Shown: positions 52,662-60,447 of the stretch, in pieces
Position numbering within the stretch: position 1 is the first letter of the stretch
Layout: each line of letters begins with the position of its first letter
Origin: Pannonibacter carbonis
GTDB taxonomy: Bacteria; Pseudomonadota; Alphaproteobacteria; Rhizobiales; Stappiaceae
Assembly: GCF_003012935.1 (NCBI RefSeq)
Contig: NZ_PUDR01000005.1
Location: forward strand, 1 to 64,000
DNA length: 64,000 bases
Reading direction: 5' to 3'
The notes under the pieces: generated by a model
The model's database searches: none
What the model was told of the DNA's origin: nothing
What the model saw: only the letters and a program-made list of their open reading frames with translations
Position numbers and translations under genes: made by a program

Positions 52662-52691
52662 AAAAGGGCGGTCCTACGGGCCGCCCTTTTT
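52662..52691 (+). terminator. Rho-independent terminator of monomeric icd
   Basis: AAAAGGGCGG (52662-52671) pairs with CCGCCCTTTT (52681-52690) around a 9-base loop, followed by T. A MITE-like unit begins 3 bases later. Confidence 0.88.
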
Positions 52692-52693
52692 AC

Positions 52694-52866
52694 TGATGAC
52701 AAACCCTCTATGGTCATCCCGGACGCAGCGAAGCGGAGATCCGGGACAGGAGAGCCAAGGTCTCTCTGGGGTTCACTGACCGAAACATTGACGCCTCGAC
52801 TCTCCGGTCCCGGCTCGGCGCTACGCTTGGCCGGGATGACTTCGGTAAGGGCGAGGTTTGTCATCA
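52694..52866. mobile_element. MITE-like inverted repeat element, copy 1
   Basis: A 173-bp unit bounded by perfect 12-bp inverted ends TGATGACAAACC (52694-52705) and GGTTTGTCATCA (52855-52866). Inside are two inverted palindromic blocks, near 52713-52758 (TCATCCCGGACGC...) and 52802-52840 (GGTCCCGGCTCGG...GGGATGAC). There is no coding frame. It starts right after the icd terminator in a 746-base gene-free gap. Related units are at 55687 and 63304. Confidence 0.75.
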
Positions 52867-52947
52867 ACATCGAGGGCGGTCCCACGGGCCGCCTTTTTTG
52901 TTTGGCACGCTCGCTGCGGCACTGAATGTGCTCGGCGGTCGACAGGG

Positions 52948-53098
52948 GCCCCTCTCCCCCCTTGAGGGGGAGATGTCTGCGTCAGCAGACAGAGGGGGGT
53001 GGCTGCGCCTCCGCGCAGGACCAACGCCGGCAGCGACGACAATCCGATACCCCCCTCTGCCCCCTCCGGGGGCATCTCCCCCTCAAGGGGGGAGAGGG
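52948..53098. repeat. Family B paired inverted repeat, copy 2
   Basis: Arms at about 52948-52999 and 53049-53098 begin with CTCTCCCCCCTTGAGGGGG and end with CAGAGGGGGGT or complements. The second hairpin is CTGCGTCAGCAG in the left arm and CCCCCTCCGGGGG in the right. The spacer is about 50 bases. It is closely similar to the copies at 36630 and 55883. Confidence 0.85.
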
Positions 53099-53200
53099 CG
53101 CATACGGCAAGGCCTCGACGCGTCGTCATGTGTTCTGCGACAACAATCGCAAGACAGCGGGCGGCCCTCTTTGAACACCGCCTTTCCCCCTCTCCGCGCT

Positions 53201-53269
53201 GTCCCGGCCTTGAGCCGGGACCTGTGATGGGCCGTGCATGAACAACAGGTCCCGGCACAAGGCCGGGAC
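53201..53269. repeat. Paired GTCCCGGC hairpins
   Basis: Two inverted arms, 53201-53224 (GTCCCGGCCTTGAGCCGGGAC) and 53246-53269 (GTCCCGGCACAAGGCCGGGAC), are each palindromic and are separated by 21 bases. The same core is used as a terminator at 9460. The rest of the gap to 53383 shows no gene. Confidence 0.7.
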
Positions 53270-53383
53270 GGCGCGGGATTCGGCTGCGGGTGCAGGCAAA
53301 AGCTTGCTTTGCCCGTGAATGGATGACTGCGGAACGAGGAAAGGCGTGGCATGTCCCGCGTCGCCGCGGTCGGTTTCACGCCC

Positions 53384-53653
53384 TCAATAATGATAGCGCA
53401 GCTGCGCGATCTCGAGGCTGTGCGCATCAGCCTTGCCGCTGACCCGATAGACGAAGCGGTGATCATCCGTGATGCGGCGCGACCACCAGCCCGTGAGGTC
53501 GCCCTTGAGCGGTTCGGGCTTGCCGATGCCGGAAAAGGGTTGCCTGCGGGTTGAAAGGATCAAGATGTTGACCCGTTCGAGCCCCTTTTCCCGTCCGGGT
53601 GACTGCCACCAGAGATAATCGTCCCAGGCATGATCGGAAAAGACGAGCTTCAC
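53384..53653 (-). CDS. yoeB: YoeB/Txe family ribosome-dependent mRNA interferase toxin
   Basis: The 89-residue toxin cleaves mRNA on the ribosome. It begins MKLVFSDHAWDDYLWWQ, has GKPEPLKGDLTGWWSRRITD with the Glu and Arg active-site residues, and ends LRYHY with the catalytic His and Tyr. All key residues seem intact, so it should be active. Its start overlaps the antitoxin stop by 4 bases, the standard antitoxin-first arrangement. Confidence 0.93.
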   Translation of the reverse strand: MKLVFSDHAWDDYLWWQSPGREKGLERVNILILSTRRQPFSGIGKPEPLKGDLTGWWSRRITDDHRFVYRVSGKADAHSLEIAQLRYHY

Positions 53654-53901
53654 AGGTCGATCTCGTGCTCCTTGCCCTCACCGGCTGTCAACTGGGCAAT
53701 CGAAGCCTGCAGCCGCCGCGCGTTCTCCGGGCTCTTCTGCAGATGCAGCGTTTCCTGGATCGCATTGAACTCGTCGAGCGACATGATCACGACGGCCTCC
53801 CGCTTCTTGCGGGTGACGATCACCTCGACGCGGTCATGGATGACCCGGTCCATCACGTCCTTCAAGGACGCGCGAGCATCGGTATAGGTGATGACGTCCA
53901 T
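53650..53901 (-). CDS. yefM: YefM/Phd family antitoxin
   Basis: The 83-residue antitoxin binds YoeB and represses the operon. The N-terminal DNA-binding fold reads MDVITYTDARASLKDVMDRV and later EAVVIMSLDEFNAIQETLHL; the C-terminal part is charged and would cover the toxin. ATG 53901 has GAGGAG 7 bases upstream and is preferred over 53949. An operator-like pair lies just upstream at 53931-53948. Confidence 0.92.
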   Translation of the reverse strand: MDVITYTDARASLKDVMDRVIHDRVEVIVTRKKREAVVIMSLDEFNAIQETLHLQKSPENARRLQASIAQLTAGEGKEHEIDL

Positions 53902-53930
53902 GACAAGGCTCCTCATTGGGCTGAATAATA

Positions 53931-53948
53931 TGCACAGAATTCTGTACA
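53931..53948 (-). promoter_or_regulatory. yefM: Candidate YefM-YoeB operator
   Basis: TGCACA (53931-53936) and TGTACA (53943-53948) lie 12 bp apart centre to centre, 30 bases before the yefM start. In E. coli the YefM-YoeB complex binds TGTACA-core palindromes with that spacing. One site here differs by a base. A hexanucleotide overlap with GAATTC/AATTC symmetry adds to the palindromic character. Confidence 0.6.
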
Positions 53949-53961
53949 ATTCAACGACCCA

Positions 53962-54279
53962 TCACTTTTTGGGATCAACTTCCCCCCGCACCCAGTCCAG
54001 ATAGTCCTCACTACCCCGAACCACCTCAAAGGCGTAGATCGCCGGCAGGTCATACGAGTGCAGCTGCCGGATCCGCGCTTCAAGCGCGGGATAGGCCTCG
54101 GTCGTCGTCTTCATCGTCAGGCGGAACTCACGCCCTTCCTGCACGTCGCCCTGCCAAACATAGATGCTGGCGATCTCGTCAATGTGGACGCAGGCCGCCA
54201 GCCGCGCCTCGACACAGGCCCGGGCAATTTTTTGCGCTTCTTCACGACTTTCGGTCGTTGTGCAGACGGCAAGCGTCAT
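53962..54279 (-). CDS. cutA: CutA1 divalent-ion tolerance protein
   Basis: The 105-residue trimeric protein has AVCTTTESREEAQKIARACV, then RLAACVHIDEIASIYVWQGD and the signature HSYDLPAIYAFEV. CutA proteins bind divalent metals; the physiological role is debated. The gene ends 13 bases before the yefM operator on the same strand, so the toxin-antitoxin module has its own promoter downstream of it. Confidence 0.93.
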   Translation of the reverse strand: MTLAVCTTTESREEAQKIARACVEARLAACVHIDEIASIYVWQGDVQEGREFRLTMKTTTEAYPALEARIRQLHSYDLPAIYAFEVVRGSEDYLDWVRGEVDPKK

Positions 54280-54410
54280 GTTTCTGCCCTACCCTTCCCT
54301 GTGAGCCAAACTTCCGGCAAAGTCCTGTTGCGCGGTAGCGCTTGCCTGACAGCCAGCAAAATCGTATACAGCCGCACACAATCCTTCATCCCTAAACGAG
54401 GTCTCCCCCC

Positions 54411-55625
54411 ATGGCAAAGATCAAGGTAGCGAACCCCGTCGTCGATATCGACGGCGACGAGATGACCCGCATCATCTGGCAGTTCATCAAGGACAAGCTG
54501 ATCTTTCCGTATCTGGACCTGACCCTCGACTATTACGACCTGTCGATCCAGAAGCGCGACGAGACGGACGACCAGATCACCATCGACGCAGCCCATGCGA
54601 TCAAGAAGCACGGCGTCGGCGTCAAATGCGCGACCATCACCCCCGATGAGGCGCGCGTGGCCGAGTTTGGCCTGAAGAAGATGTGGAAGAGCCCGAACGG
54701 CACCATCCGCAACATCCTCGGCGGCGTGATCTTCCGCGAGCCGATCATCATGAGCAACGTGCCCCGGCTGGTGCCGGGCTGGACCCAGCCGATCATCGTC
54801 GGCCGCCACGCCTTCGGTGACCAGTACCGCGCCACCGATTTCAAGTTCCCGGGCAAGGGCAAGCTGACCATCACGTTTGTCGGCGACGACGGCACCGTGA
54901 TCGAGCATGACGTCTATGACGCCCCGTCCGCCGGCGTCGCCATGGCGATGTACAACCTCGACGATTCGATCATCGACTTCGCCCGCGCCTCGTTCAACTA
55001 CGCCCTGCAGCGCGGCGTGCCCTGCTACCTGTCGACCAAGAACACGATCCTCAAGGCCTACGACGGCCGCTTCAAGGACCTGTTCCAGGAGGTCTTCGAC
55101 CGGGAATTCAAGGCAGCCTACGAGGCCAAGAAGATCTGGTACGAACACCGCCTGATCGACGACATGGTCGCTTCGGCGATCAAGTGGTCGGGCGGCTATG
55201 TCTGGGCCTGCAAGAACTATGACGGCGACGTGCAGTCCGACATCGTCGCGCAGGGCTTCGGCTCGCTCGGCCTCATGACCTCGGTGCTGATGACGCCGGA
55301 TGGCCAGACCGTGGAGGCGGAAGCTGCCCATGGCACCGTCACGCGCCACTACCGCCAGCATCAGCGAGGCGAGCAGACCTCGACCAACCCGATCGCCTCG
55401 ATCTTCGCCTGGACGCGCGGTCTTGCCCACCGCGCCAAGCTGGACAGCAACGATGCACTCCTGAACTTCGCCCTGATGCTGGAAAAAGTCTGCATCGACA
55501 CGGTCGAATCCGGCTTCATGACCAAGGACCTCGCCCTCTTGGTCGGCCCGGATCAGGGCTGGATGACCACCACCGGCTTCCTCGACAAGATCGACGAGAA
55601 CCTGAAGAAGGCGATGGGCGCCTGA
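54411..55625 (+). CDS. icd: Homodimeric NADP-dependent isocitrate dehydrogenase
   Basis: The 404-residue enzyme is of the homodimeric, eukaryote-like NADP type and catalyses isocitrate to 2-oxoglutarate. It has [20 protein letters not shown] at the start, [39 protein letters not shown] and [19 protein letters not shown]. It is unrelated in sequence to the monomeric isozyme at 50427. It is transcribed from its own promoter, divergent from cutA, and ends in a terminator. Confidence 0.97.
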   Translation: MAKIKVANPVVDIDGDEMTRIIWQFIKDKLIFPYLDLTLDYYDLSIQKRDETDDQITIDAAHAIKKHGVGVKCATITPDEARVAEFGLKKMWKSPNGTIRNILGGVIFREPIIMSNVPRLVPGWTQPIIVGRHAFGDQYRATDFKFPGKGKLTITFVGDDGTVIEHDVYDAPSAGVAMAMYNLDDSIIDFARASFNYALQRGVPCYLSTKNTILKAYDGRFKDLFQEVFDREFKAAYEAKKIWYEHRLIDDMVASAIKWSGGYVWACKNYDGDVQSDIVAQGFGSLGLMTSVLMTPDGQTVEAEAAHGTVTRHYRQHQRGEQTSTNPIASIFAWTRGLAHRAKLDSNDALLNFALMLEKVCIDTVESGFMTKDLALLVGPDQGWMTTTGFLDKIDENLKKAMGA

Positions 55626-55654
55626 GGGCTGCCTTTCCACCAATGACACATCTC

Positions 55655-55684
55655 AAGGCGCGGCCCCCAAGTCGCGCCTTTTTG
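55655..55684 (+). terminator. Rho-independent terminator of homodimeric icd
   Basis: AAGGCGCG (55655-55662) pairs with CGCGCCTT (55673-55680) around ten bases, followed by TTT. A MITE-like unit starts 3 bases later, the same arrangement as after the monomeric icd. Confidence 0.85.
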
Positions 55685-55686
55685 CT

Positions 55687-55854
55687 TGATGACAAACCTT
55701 GACCTCACCGTAGTCATCCCGGCCAAGCGCCGAGCCGGGACCGGAGAGCCGAAGCCTCTATCTTTCAATGCGTTATCCCGGGAGAGCCTTTAACTCACCG
55801 GTCCCGGGTCTCCGCTCCGCTGCGCCCGAGAAGACGACGGAGGGATTGTCAGCA
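55687..55854. mobile_element. MITE-like inverted repeat element, copy 2
   Basis: A 168-bp unit with left end TGATGACAAACC (55687-55698) and a decayed right end GGATTGTCAGCA (55843-55854). Inner palindromic blocks at about 55711-55751 and 55798-55840 match, in reverse order, those of the copy at 52694, so the unit is inverted relative to it. No coding frame. Confidence 0.7.
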
Positions 55855-55882
55855 GTCTGCCGGGATCTGTTGACGTGCAACC

Positions 55883-56038
55883 GCCCCCCTCTCCCCCCTT
55901 GAGGGGGAGATGTCTGCGTCAGCAGACAGAGGGGGGGAACGGCGTTGCAACACAAACCAACTCAGGTCGGTATGGAGAGGCAGAATACCCCCCTCTGCCC
56001 CCTTCCGGGGGCATCTCCCCCTCAAGGGGGGAGAGGGG
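55883..56038. repeat. Family B paired inverted repeat, copy 3
   Basis: Arms at about 55885-55938 and 55986-56035 begin CCTCTCCCCCCTTGAGGGGG and end CAGAGGGGGG or complements, with CTGCGTCAGCAG in the left arm and CCCCCTTCCGGGGG in the right. With the terminator and MITE-like unit it accounts for most of the 637-base gap between icd and the small secreted protein gene; bases 56039-56250 show nothing recognisable. Confidence 0.85.
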
Positions 56039-56262
56039 TTGTATGCTGCACCGCTTCCGGAAAAAGATTCTACCGGCAAGCTGTCCTCCCCCGTCGATCT
56101 CGGTCTGGCCTTTTGCCATAGCTTGCAGGGCCAGGATGACGGGCACAGTGCCCACCAACTCCACCCCGTAAGTTTCGCGCCCAGCCGCCGCGCCGGCATT
56201 CCGGAACAGGGAGACAACGGCTATCGTCACCGCTAGTGTCTCAGCTTGATTCGAGGATGGCC

Positions 56263-56700
56263 ATGTTCCGGAAAACCAGCCTGATTGCCGCAGCAAGCCT
56301 TGCGCTGACCCTTGCCTTTGCAGAGCCGTCTCTTGCCGCAGGCGCCTATGAGCCCCCGCGTGGCAGCGCCGAGCGGGCCGCGATCAACGATGCCGTCCGG
56401 CCGATGATGGAAGCCCGGCTCGGCGCTCCGGTTGAATTCGTCGTGGAACGGATGCAGGTGGCCAATGGCTGGGCCTTCGTCATCCTGCTGCCACAACGCC
56501 CGGGCGGCAAGGCGATCGACCTCAGCCAGACGATGCTGGCGGATCTGGCCGAACTCAGTGGTGACGCCAGCCTCTATGCCCTGCTGCGCCAGGCGAATGG
56601 CCGCTGGAACATCATCGACTTCGCCATCGGCCCGACGGATGCGTTCTGGTATGGCCAGCCGCTCTATGAACAGCTGCCCGCCGGTCTCATACCGCAATAA
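56263..56700 (+). CDS. Small periplasmic protein of unknown function
   Basis: I do not recognise a named family. The 145-residue product has a signal peptide (MFRKTSLIAAASLALTLAFA, cut near SLAAG) and a mature part with a repeated alpha/beta look: NDAVRPMMEARLGAPVEFVV, GWAFVILLPQRPGGK and YALLRQANGRWNIIDF. The last resembles small periplasmic proteins that fold like a two-strand lipocalin-less domain, but that is only an impression. GAGG lies 6 bases before ATG 56263. It is convergent with the channel gene. Confidence 0.7.
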   Translation: MFRKTSLIAAASLALTLAFAEPSLAAGAYEPPRGSAERAAINDAVRPMMEARLGAPVEFVVERMQVANGWAFVILLPQRPGGKAIDLSQTMLADLAELSGDASLYALLRQANGRWNIIDFAIGPTDAFWYGQPLYEQLPAGLIPQ

Positions 56701-56737
56701 CGGCGTCTGACTGCGTCGAAAGATGAGCCGGACCGGG

Positions 56738-57988
56738 TCAAGCCGGTCGCTCATCCTTGACGTGAACCGAATGGGGTGGAGGAAGATCCAGCGCTTCGGG
56801 CTGGTGCAATTCCTCTTCGGTCAGGTCGCCACCTCCTTGCCGCGCCCACGCCTCACGAGCCTGTGCTTCGTTCTGGATCCGGCGGGCAAGCTCGGGGTTC
56901 TGCCGCATCAGATGCTTGAGCGATGCGGCATCCAGCACCAGAAGCTGTGTCCGCTCGACCGCCCGGACTGTTGCCAGGTGGCGGCGCTGCCGCAACAACG
57001 CCATCTCCCCGAAATACGCCCCCTCGCCCAGCTGGACAATTCCGGAGGGCATGGTCACTTCCACCTCGCCCGAGGCGACGAAATACATGCAATGCGCAGC
57101 CTCGCCGCGTTCGGCAATCAGCTCGCCGGCGGTCACGACATGGGACCGGAGCAGCTTTGCAACTTCAGCGACTTCCCCCGCCTTCAGGTCCTCGAAGAGG
57201 GGAACGCGGGACACCATGGACCAGGTGACCACGAAATCGCGGCTGTGCACTTCGCGGGCGAAGGCGGAGGCGATGATGCCGACCGGAAGCGCCAGCAGGG
57301 CATAGCCGGTCATCATGACGAGACCTGCGATCATCTTGCCAAGCGCTGTCGAGGGAACAACATCACCATAGCCGGTGGTCGTTGCCGTGGTGACGGCCCA
57401 CCAGGCGGCCAGGGGAATGCTGCCAAAGACGTCCGGCTGCTCGTCATGCTCGACGAGATACATCAGGGTCGAGGCCACCAGAATGACGCCGCAAACAATC
57501 AGGAAACTCGCTGCCAGGGCACGCTTTTCTCCCGCCATGGCCGCCGCCAGGGAGCGCAGCGCCGGGGAGTAGCGCAGCAGCTTGAGAAACCGCAGCAGCC
57601 GCAGCACCGCAAGCGCCGGCAAGGCCGTCACCGGCAGGACAAACACCAGCAGCAGGGGCAGGATCGCCAGCAGGTCGATGATCGCCATCGGCTGCAGGGC
57701 ATATCGCAACCGGGACCCGACCGGACCATAGCGGCGCAGCGGTGGATGCAGGTCCGCGACCAGGAGCCGGCAGAGATACTCGGCAAGGAAGACAAAGCCC
57801 AGCCCCAGTTGAACGTCCGACAAATGCCGCCCCCAGGATGCCTGGATGGCCGGAACTGTTTCCAGAACGGAAATGGCGACTGTCACCAATACCAAGGCAA
57901 CCAGCAGGCGGGTGACGCGCCGTGCCGCATGGTCATTCTCCCGTCCGTCCTCGAGCAGGCGATAAAGACGCTTCTTGAACGATGTCAT
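56738..57988 (-). CDS. Six-helix potassium channel with C-terminal cyclic-nucleotide-like domain
   Basis: The 416-residue protein is built like the Mesorhizobium MloK1 channel. It has six membrane helices with an S4-like segment PALAVLRLLRFLKLLRY, a pore with TTATTTGYGDVVP near 201-212 carrying the TTTGYGD potassium filter, and a cyclic-nucleotide-binding domain from about 290. In that domain the phosphate-binding cassette reads FGEMALLRQRRHLATV. The Glu is kept, but the Arg-Ser pair that holds the phosphate in MloK1 is His-Leu, so nucleotide binding is doubtful. Divergent from the PAS-GGDEF-EAL gene. Confidence 0.9.
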   Translation of the reverse strand: MTSFKKRLYRLLEDGRENDHAARRVTRLLVALVLVTVAISVLETVPAIQASWGRHLSDVQLGLGFVFLAEYLCRLLVADLHPPLRRYGPVGSRLRYALQPMAIIDLLAILPLLLVFVLPVTALPALAVLRLLRFLKLLRYSPALRSLAAAMAGEKRALAASFLIVCGVILVASTLMYLVEHDEQPDVFGSIPLAAWWAVTTATTTGYGDVVPSTALGKMIAGLVMMTGYALLALPVGIIASAFAREVHSRDFVVTWSMVSRVPLFEDLKAGEVAEVAKLLRSHVVTAGELIAERGEAAHCMYFVASGEVEVTMPSGIVQLGEGAYFGEMALLRQRRHLATVRAVERTQLLVLDAASLKHLMRQNPELARRIQNEAQAREAWARQGGGDLTEEELHQPEALDLPPPHSVHVKDERPA

Positions 57989-58311
57989 TACGGGGCTCCG
58001 GCATGTTCAATCCTTATACGAACAAGCTCTTGAACCTGCAAACCGGCGCGACCCGATCCAAACGATCCACCCGGTCCACGAACCGCAAGCACTTGAAATA
58101 ATTTGCACTCCTCGGGGTTTTCGCCCGACCGTGCGAGAACTTTCCCCGCACTCCCACCCCGCACGGCTGCAGTTCGTGACAATATGTATAAATATTTCAA
58201 ACTCAACACACGAGACCATCATTTACATAAATAATCTCTAGATTAACTTGTCGTTGAAGCTTGGGTGTAAATGTTTTCATTCATGTTGAGCGATTTACAT
58301 CAGGTTCCGCT
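57989..58311. other. Divergent promoter region, AT-rich
   Basis: This 323-base gap lies between the channel gene and the PAS-GGDEF-EAL gene. From about 58180 it becomes markedly AT-rich (ACATAAATAATCTCTAG near 58222), the likely promoter of the downstream gene. I see no gene or clear palindrome in it. Confidence 0.45.
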
Positions 58312-60387
58312 ATGGCAGTTAACTCACTTAGAACTGACACTGCTGAAATTTACAAGGCAATGGACGATTTGCCACATGGGGCCTGGGTGGTTGATCGCGA
58401 GGGTCAGTATATCTACCAGAACCGGATGCATCGGGCCTGTTTCGGCGATCTTTCCAGTCAGCTACCCGACAAGGACTGGATGCCGGCAGATCAGGCTGCC
58501 GATTGGGTCAGGGCACATCGGCGCGCATTGACAGGCGAAGTCGTCCGCCATACCCGCAAGATCGCAACCCGGCATGGCGTCAGCCACTTCGACACGACGA
58601 TCGTTCCCGTGTTCGACAATGCGGTGATCATCGGAGCACTGGGGCTCGCCATCAACAACGACCCCTGGATCGCTACACAGCGCGAGGCCGAAGACGCCCG
58701 CGCCCTGCTCGACGATGTCATCGAGACCATTCCCGATGCAATTGCCGCCTATGACCGGGACGACCGGCTGATCCTGTTCAACGCCGCCTATCGCAAGCTC
58801 TATGAGCTCTCGGCCCCGTCCATCCGGATCGGGTCCCGCTTCGAGGACATCCTGCGCTATGGCCTGGCCGCTGGCCAATACGTCGATGCCGGGACAACCG
58901 GCGAGCAACATGACGCATGGCTGGCGGGCCGGCTGGCTGCGCATCGGGATCCGGCACAGACCGCCCTCATCCAGCAATTGCCGAACGGACGCTGGCTGCA
59001 TGTGCGCGAAAGGCGCTCCGCCTCCGGCAACGTCGTCGGGGTCCGCACAGATGTCTCTGCCCTAAAGGAAGCCGAAGCGGTAATCCGGCATACGGCAGAA
59101 ACCGACGCTCTCACGGGCCTTGCCAATCGCGGCGTGATGCTGAACGCGCTCGAGAGTGCTCTCAAGGGACAGCGCATCGCAGATCGTAGCGGCGCCCTGC
59201 TGATGCTGGACATCGATCACTTCAAGGCGATCAACGATACGCTTGGGCATGCGGCCGGCGATCAGGTGCTTCGGATCATGGCGGACCGGCTGAAGGCCTC
59301 CTTGCGGGCTGGCGACACGATTGCACGCCTTGGAGGCGATGAATTTGCCGTGCTGGCCAACGGCTTTGCCCAGGAGGAAGCATGCGAGGTCGTCGCCAGC
59401 AACCTGCACCGGGCGTTGACCGAAGAGATCAACATCCAGGGTCGGCTCCTGCGCCCCGGCGTATCCATGGGCATCGCCCTGTTTCCCCGGGACGGCAACT
59501 CCGCCGCCGAACTGTTCAAGAGCGCAGATACGGCGCTGTACCGAACCAAGGAAAGCGGCCGCAACGGCTGGACGCTGTTCAACCAGGACCTTGGAGACCG
59601 CCTGCGCCGGCGCAGCCAGCTGCGCGAGGACCTCGCCGAGGCCTTGATGCTCGGCGATATCCGCGCGGCGCTGCAGCCATTGATGGATGTGGCCAGCGGC
59701 GCCCATGTCGGCTTTGAGGCACTTGCCCGCTGGTCGAGGAACGGCGAGGCGATCTCGCCATTTGAATTTGTCGCGGTGGCGGAGGATGCCGGCCTCGGCC
59801 TTGCCCTTGGACAGAACATGCTCAACCGCACTTGCACCAAGCTGGCGGCATTGATCAGCGAAGGACTGGATCCGGGCTTTGCCGCAGTCAACCTCGGCAC
59901 AACCCAGCTGAAATCGTCCGGCTTCCCCGACATGCTGCAGACATGCCTCGAACGGTACGGATTGAAGCCGGAACATATCGAACTGGAAATCACCGAAAAC
60001 ACGCTGCTCGACCGGTCGATTGACCAGATCCGCAGGGCCCTGGACGTGTTGCGCGACATGGGGTTCCGGCTGACGCTGGACGATTTCGGCACCGGCTACG
60101 CCTCGCTTACCCACCTCAAGCAGTTCCCGGTCACCGGCATCAAGATCGACCGGTCCTTCATTATGAATGTGGAGACTTGCGTGCAAGACAGTGTCATCGT
60201 CCGGGCGATGGTGGAACTGGCACATGGCCTCGGCATGACTGTGGTTGCGGAAGGGGTGGAAACGCCCGGGCAGCTGGCGTTTCTAAGGTCCATCGGCTGT
60301 GACATGGCGCAGGGCTATCACATCTGCCGGCCACAAACCGACCCGGCGCTCATACATGCCTGGCTGGCCAAACGCGAACCAGGCTGA
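58312..60387 (+). CDS. Cytoplasmic PAS-GGDEF-EAL cyclic-di-GMP signalling protein
   Basis: The 691-residue protein has two N-terminal PAS-like regions (about 20-130 and 140-255), a GGDEF domain from about 264 and an EAL domain from about 450. The cyclase signature RLGGDEF is intact near 340, and the inhibitory RxxD site (RAGD) sits five residues before it. The EAL part keeps GFEALARW, NLGTTQL, LDDFGTGYASL and VVAEGVET. It could both make and break cyclic-di-GMP. ATG 58312 is chosen over TTG 58261. No membrane segment is seen. Confidence 0.92.
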   Translation: MAVNSLRTDTAEIYKAMDDLPHGAWVVDREGQYIYQNRMHRACFGDLSSQLPDKDWMPADQAADWVRAHRRALTGEVVRHTRKIATRHGVSHFDTTIVPVFDNAVIIGALGLAINNDPWIATQREAEDARALLDDVIETIPDAIAAYDRDDRLILFNAAYRKLYELSAPSIRIGSRFEDILRYGLAAGQYVDAGTTGEQHDAWLAGRLAAHRDPAQTALIQQLPNGRWLHVRERRSASGNVVGVRTDVSALKEAEAVIRHTAETDALTGLANRGVMLNALESALKGQRIADRSGALLMLDIDHFKAINDTLGHAAGDQVLRIMADRLKASLRAGDTIARLGGDEFAVLANGFAQEEACEVVASNLHRALTEEINIQGRLLRPGVSMGIALFPRDGNSAAELFKSADTALYRTKESGRNGWTLFNQDLGDRLRRRSQLREDLAEALMLGDIRAALQPLMDVASGAHVGFEALARWSRNGEAISPFEFVAVAEDAGLGLALGQNMLNRTCTKLAALISEGLDPGFAAVNLGTTQLKSSGFPDMLQTCLERYGLKPEHIELEITENTLLDRSIDQIRRALDVLRDMGFRLTLDDFGTGYASLTHLKQFPVTGIKIDRSFIMNVETCVQDSVIVRAMVELAHGLGMTVVAEGVETPGQLAFLRSIGCDMAQGYHICRPQTDPALIHAWLAKREPG

Positions 60388-60394
60388 AAACAGG

Positions 60395-60421
60395 AAAGCC
60401 GCCGGAATGACCGGCGGCTTT
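60395..60421. terminator. Bidirectional terminator between PAS-GGDEF-EAL and alaS
   Basis: AAAGCCGCCGG (60395-60405) pairs perfectly with CCGGCGGCTTT (60411-60421) around AATGA, between convergent genes. Confidence 0.88.
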
Positions 60422-60447
60422 CGAATGTCTTGCCCGGCCGGGACGCC

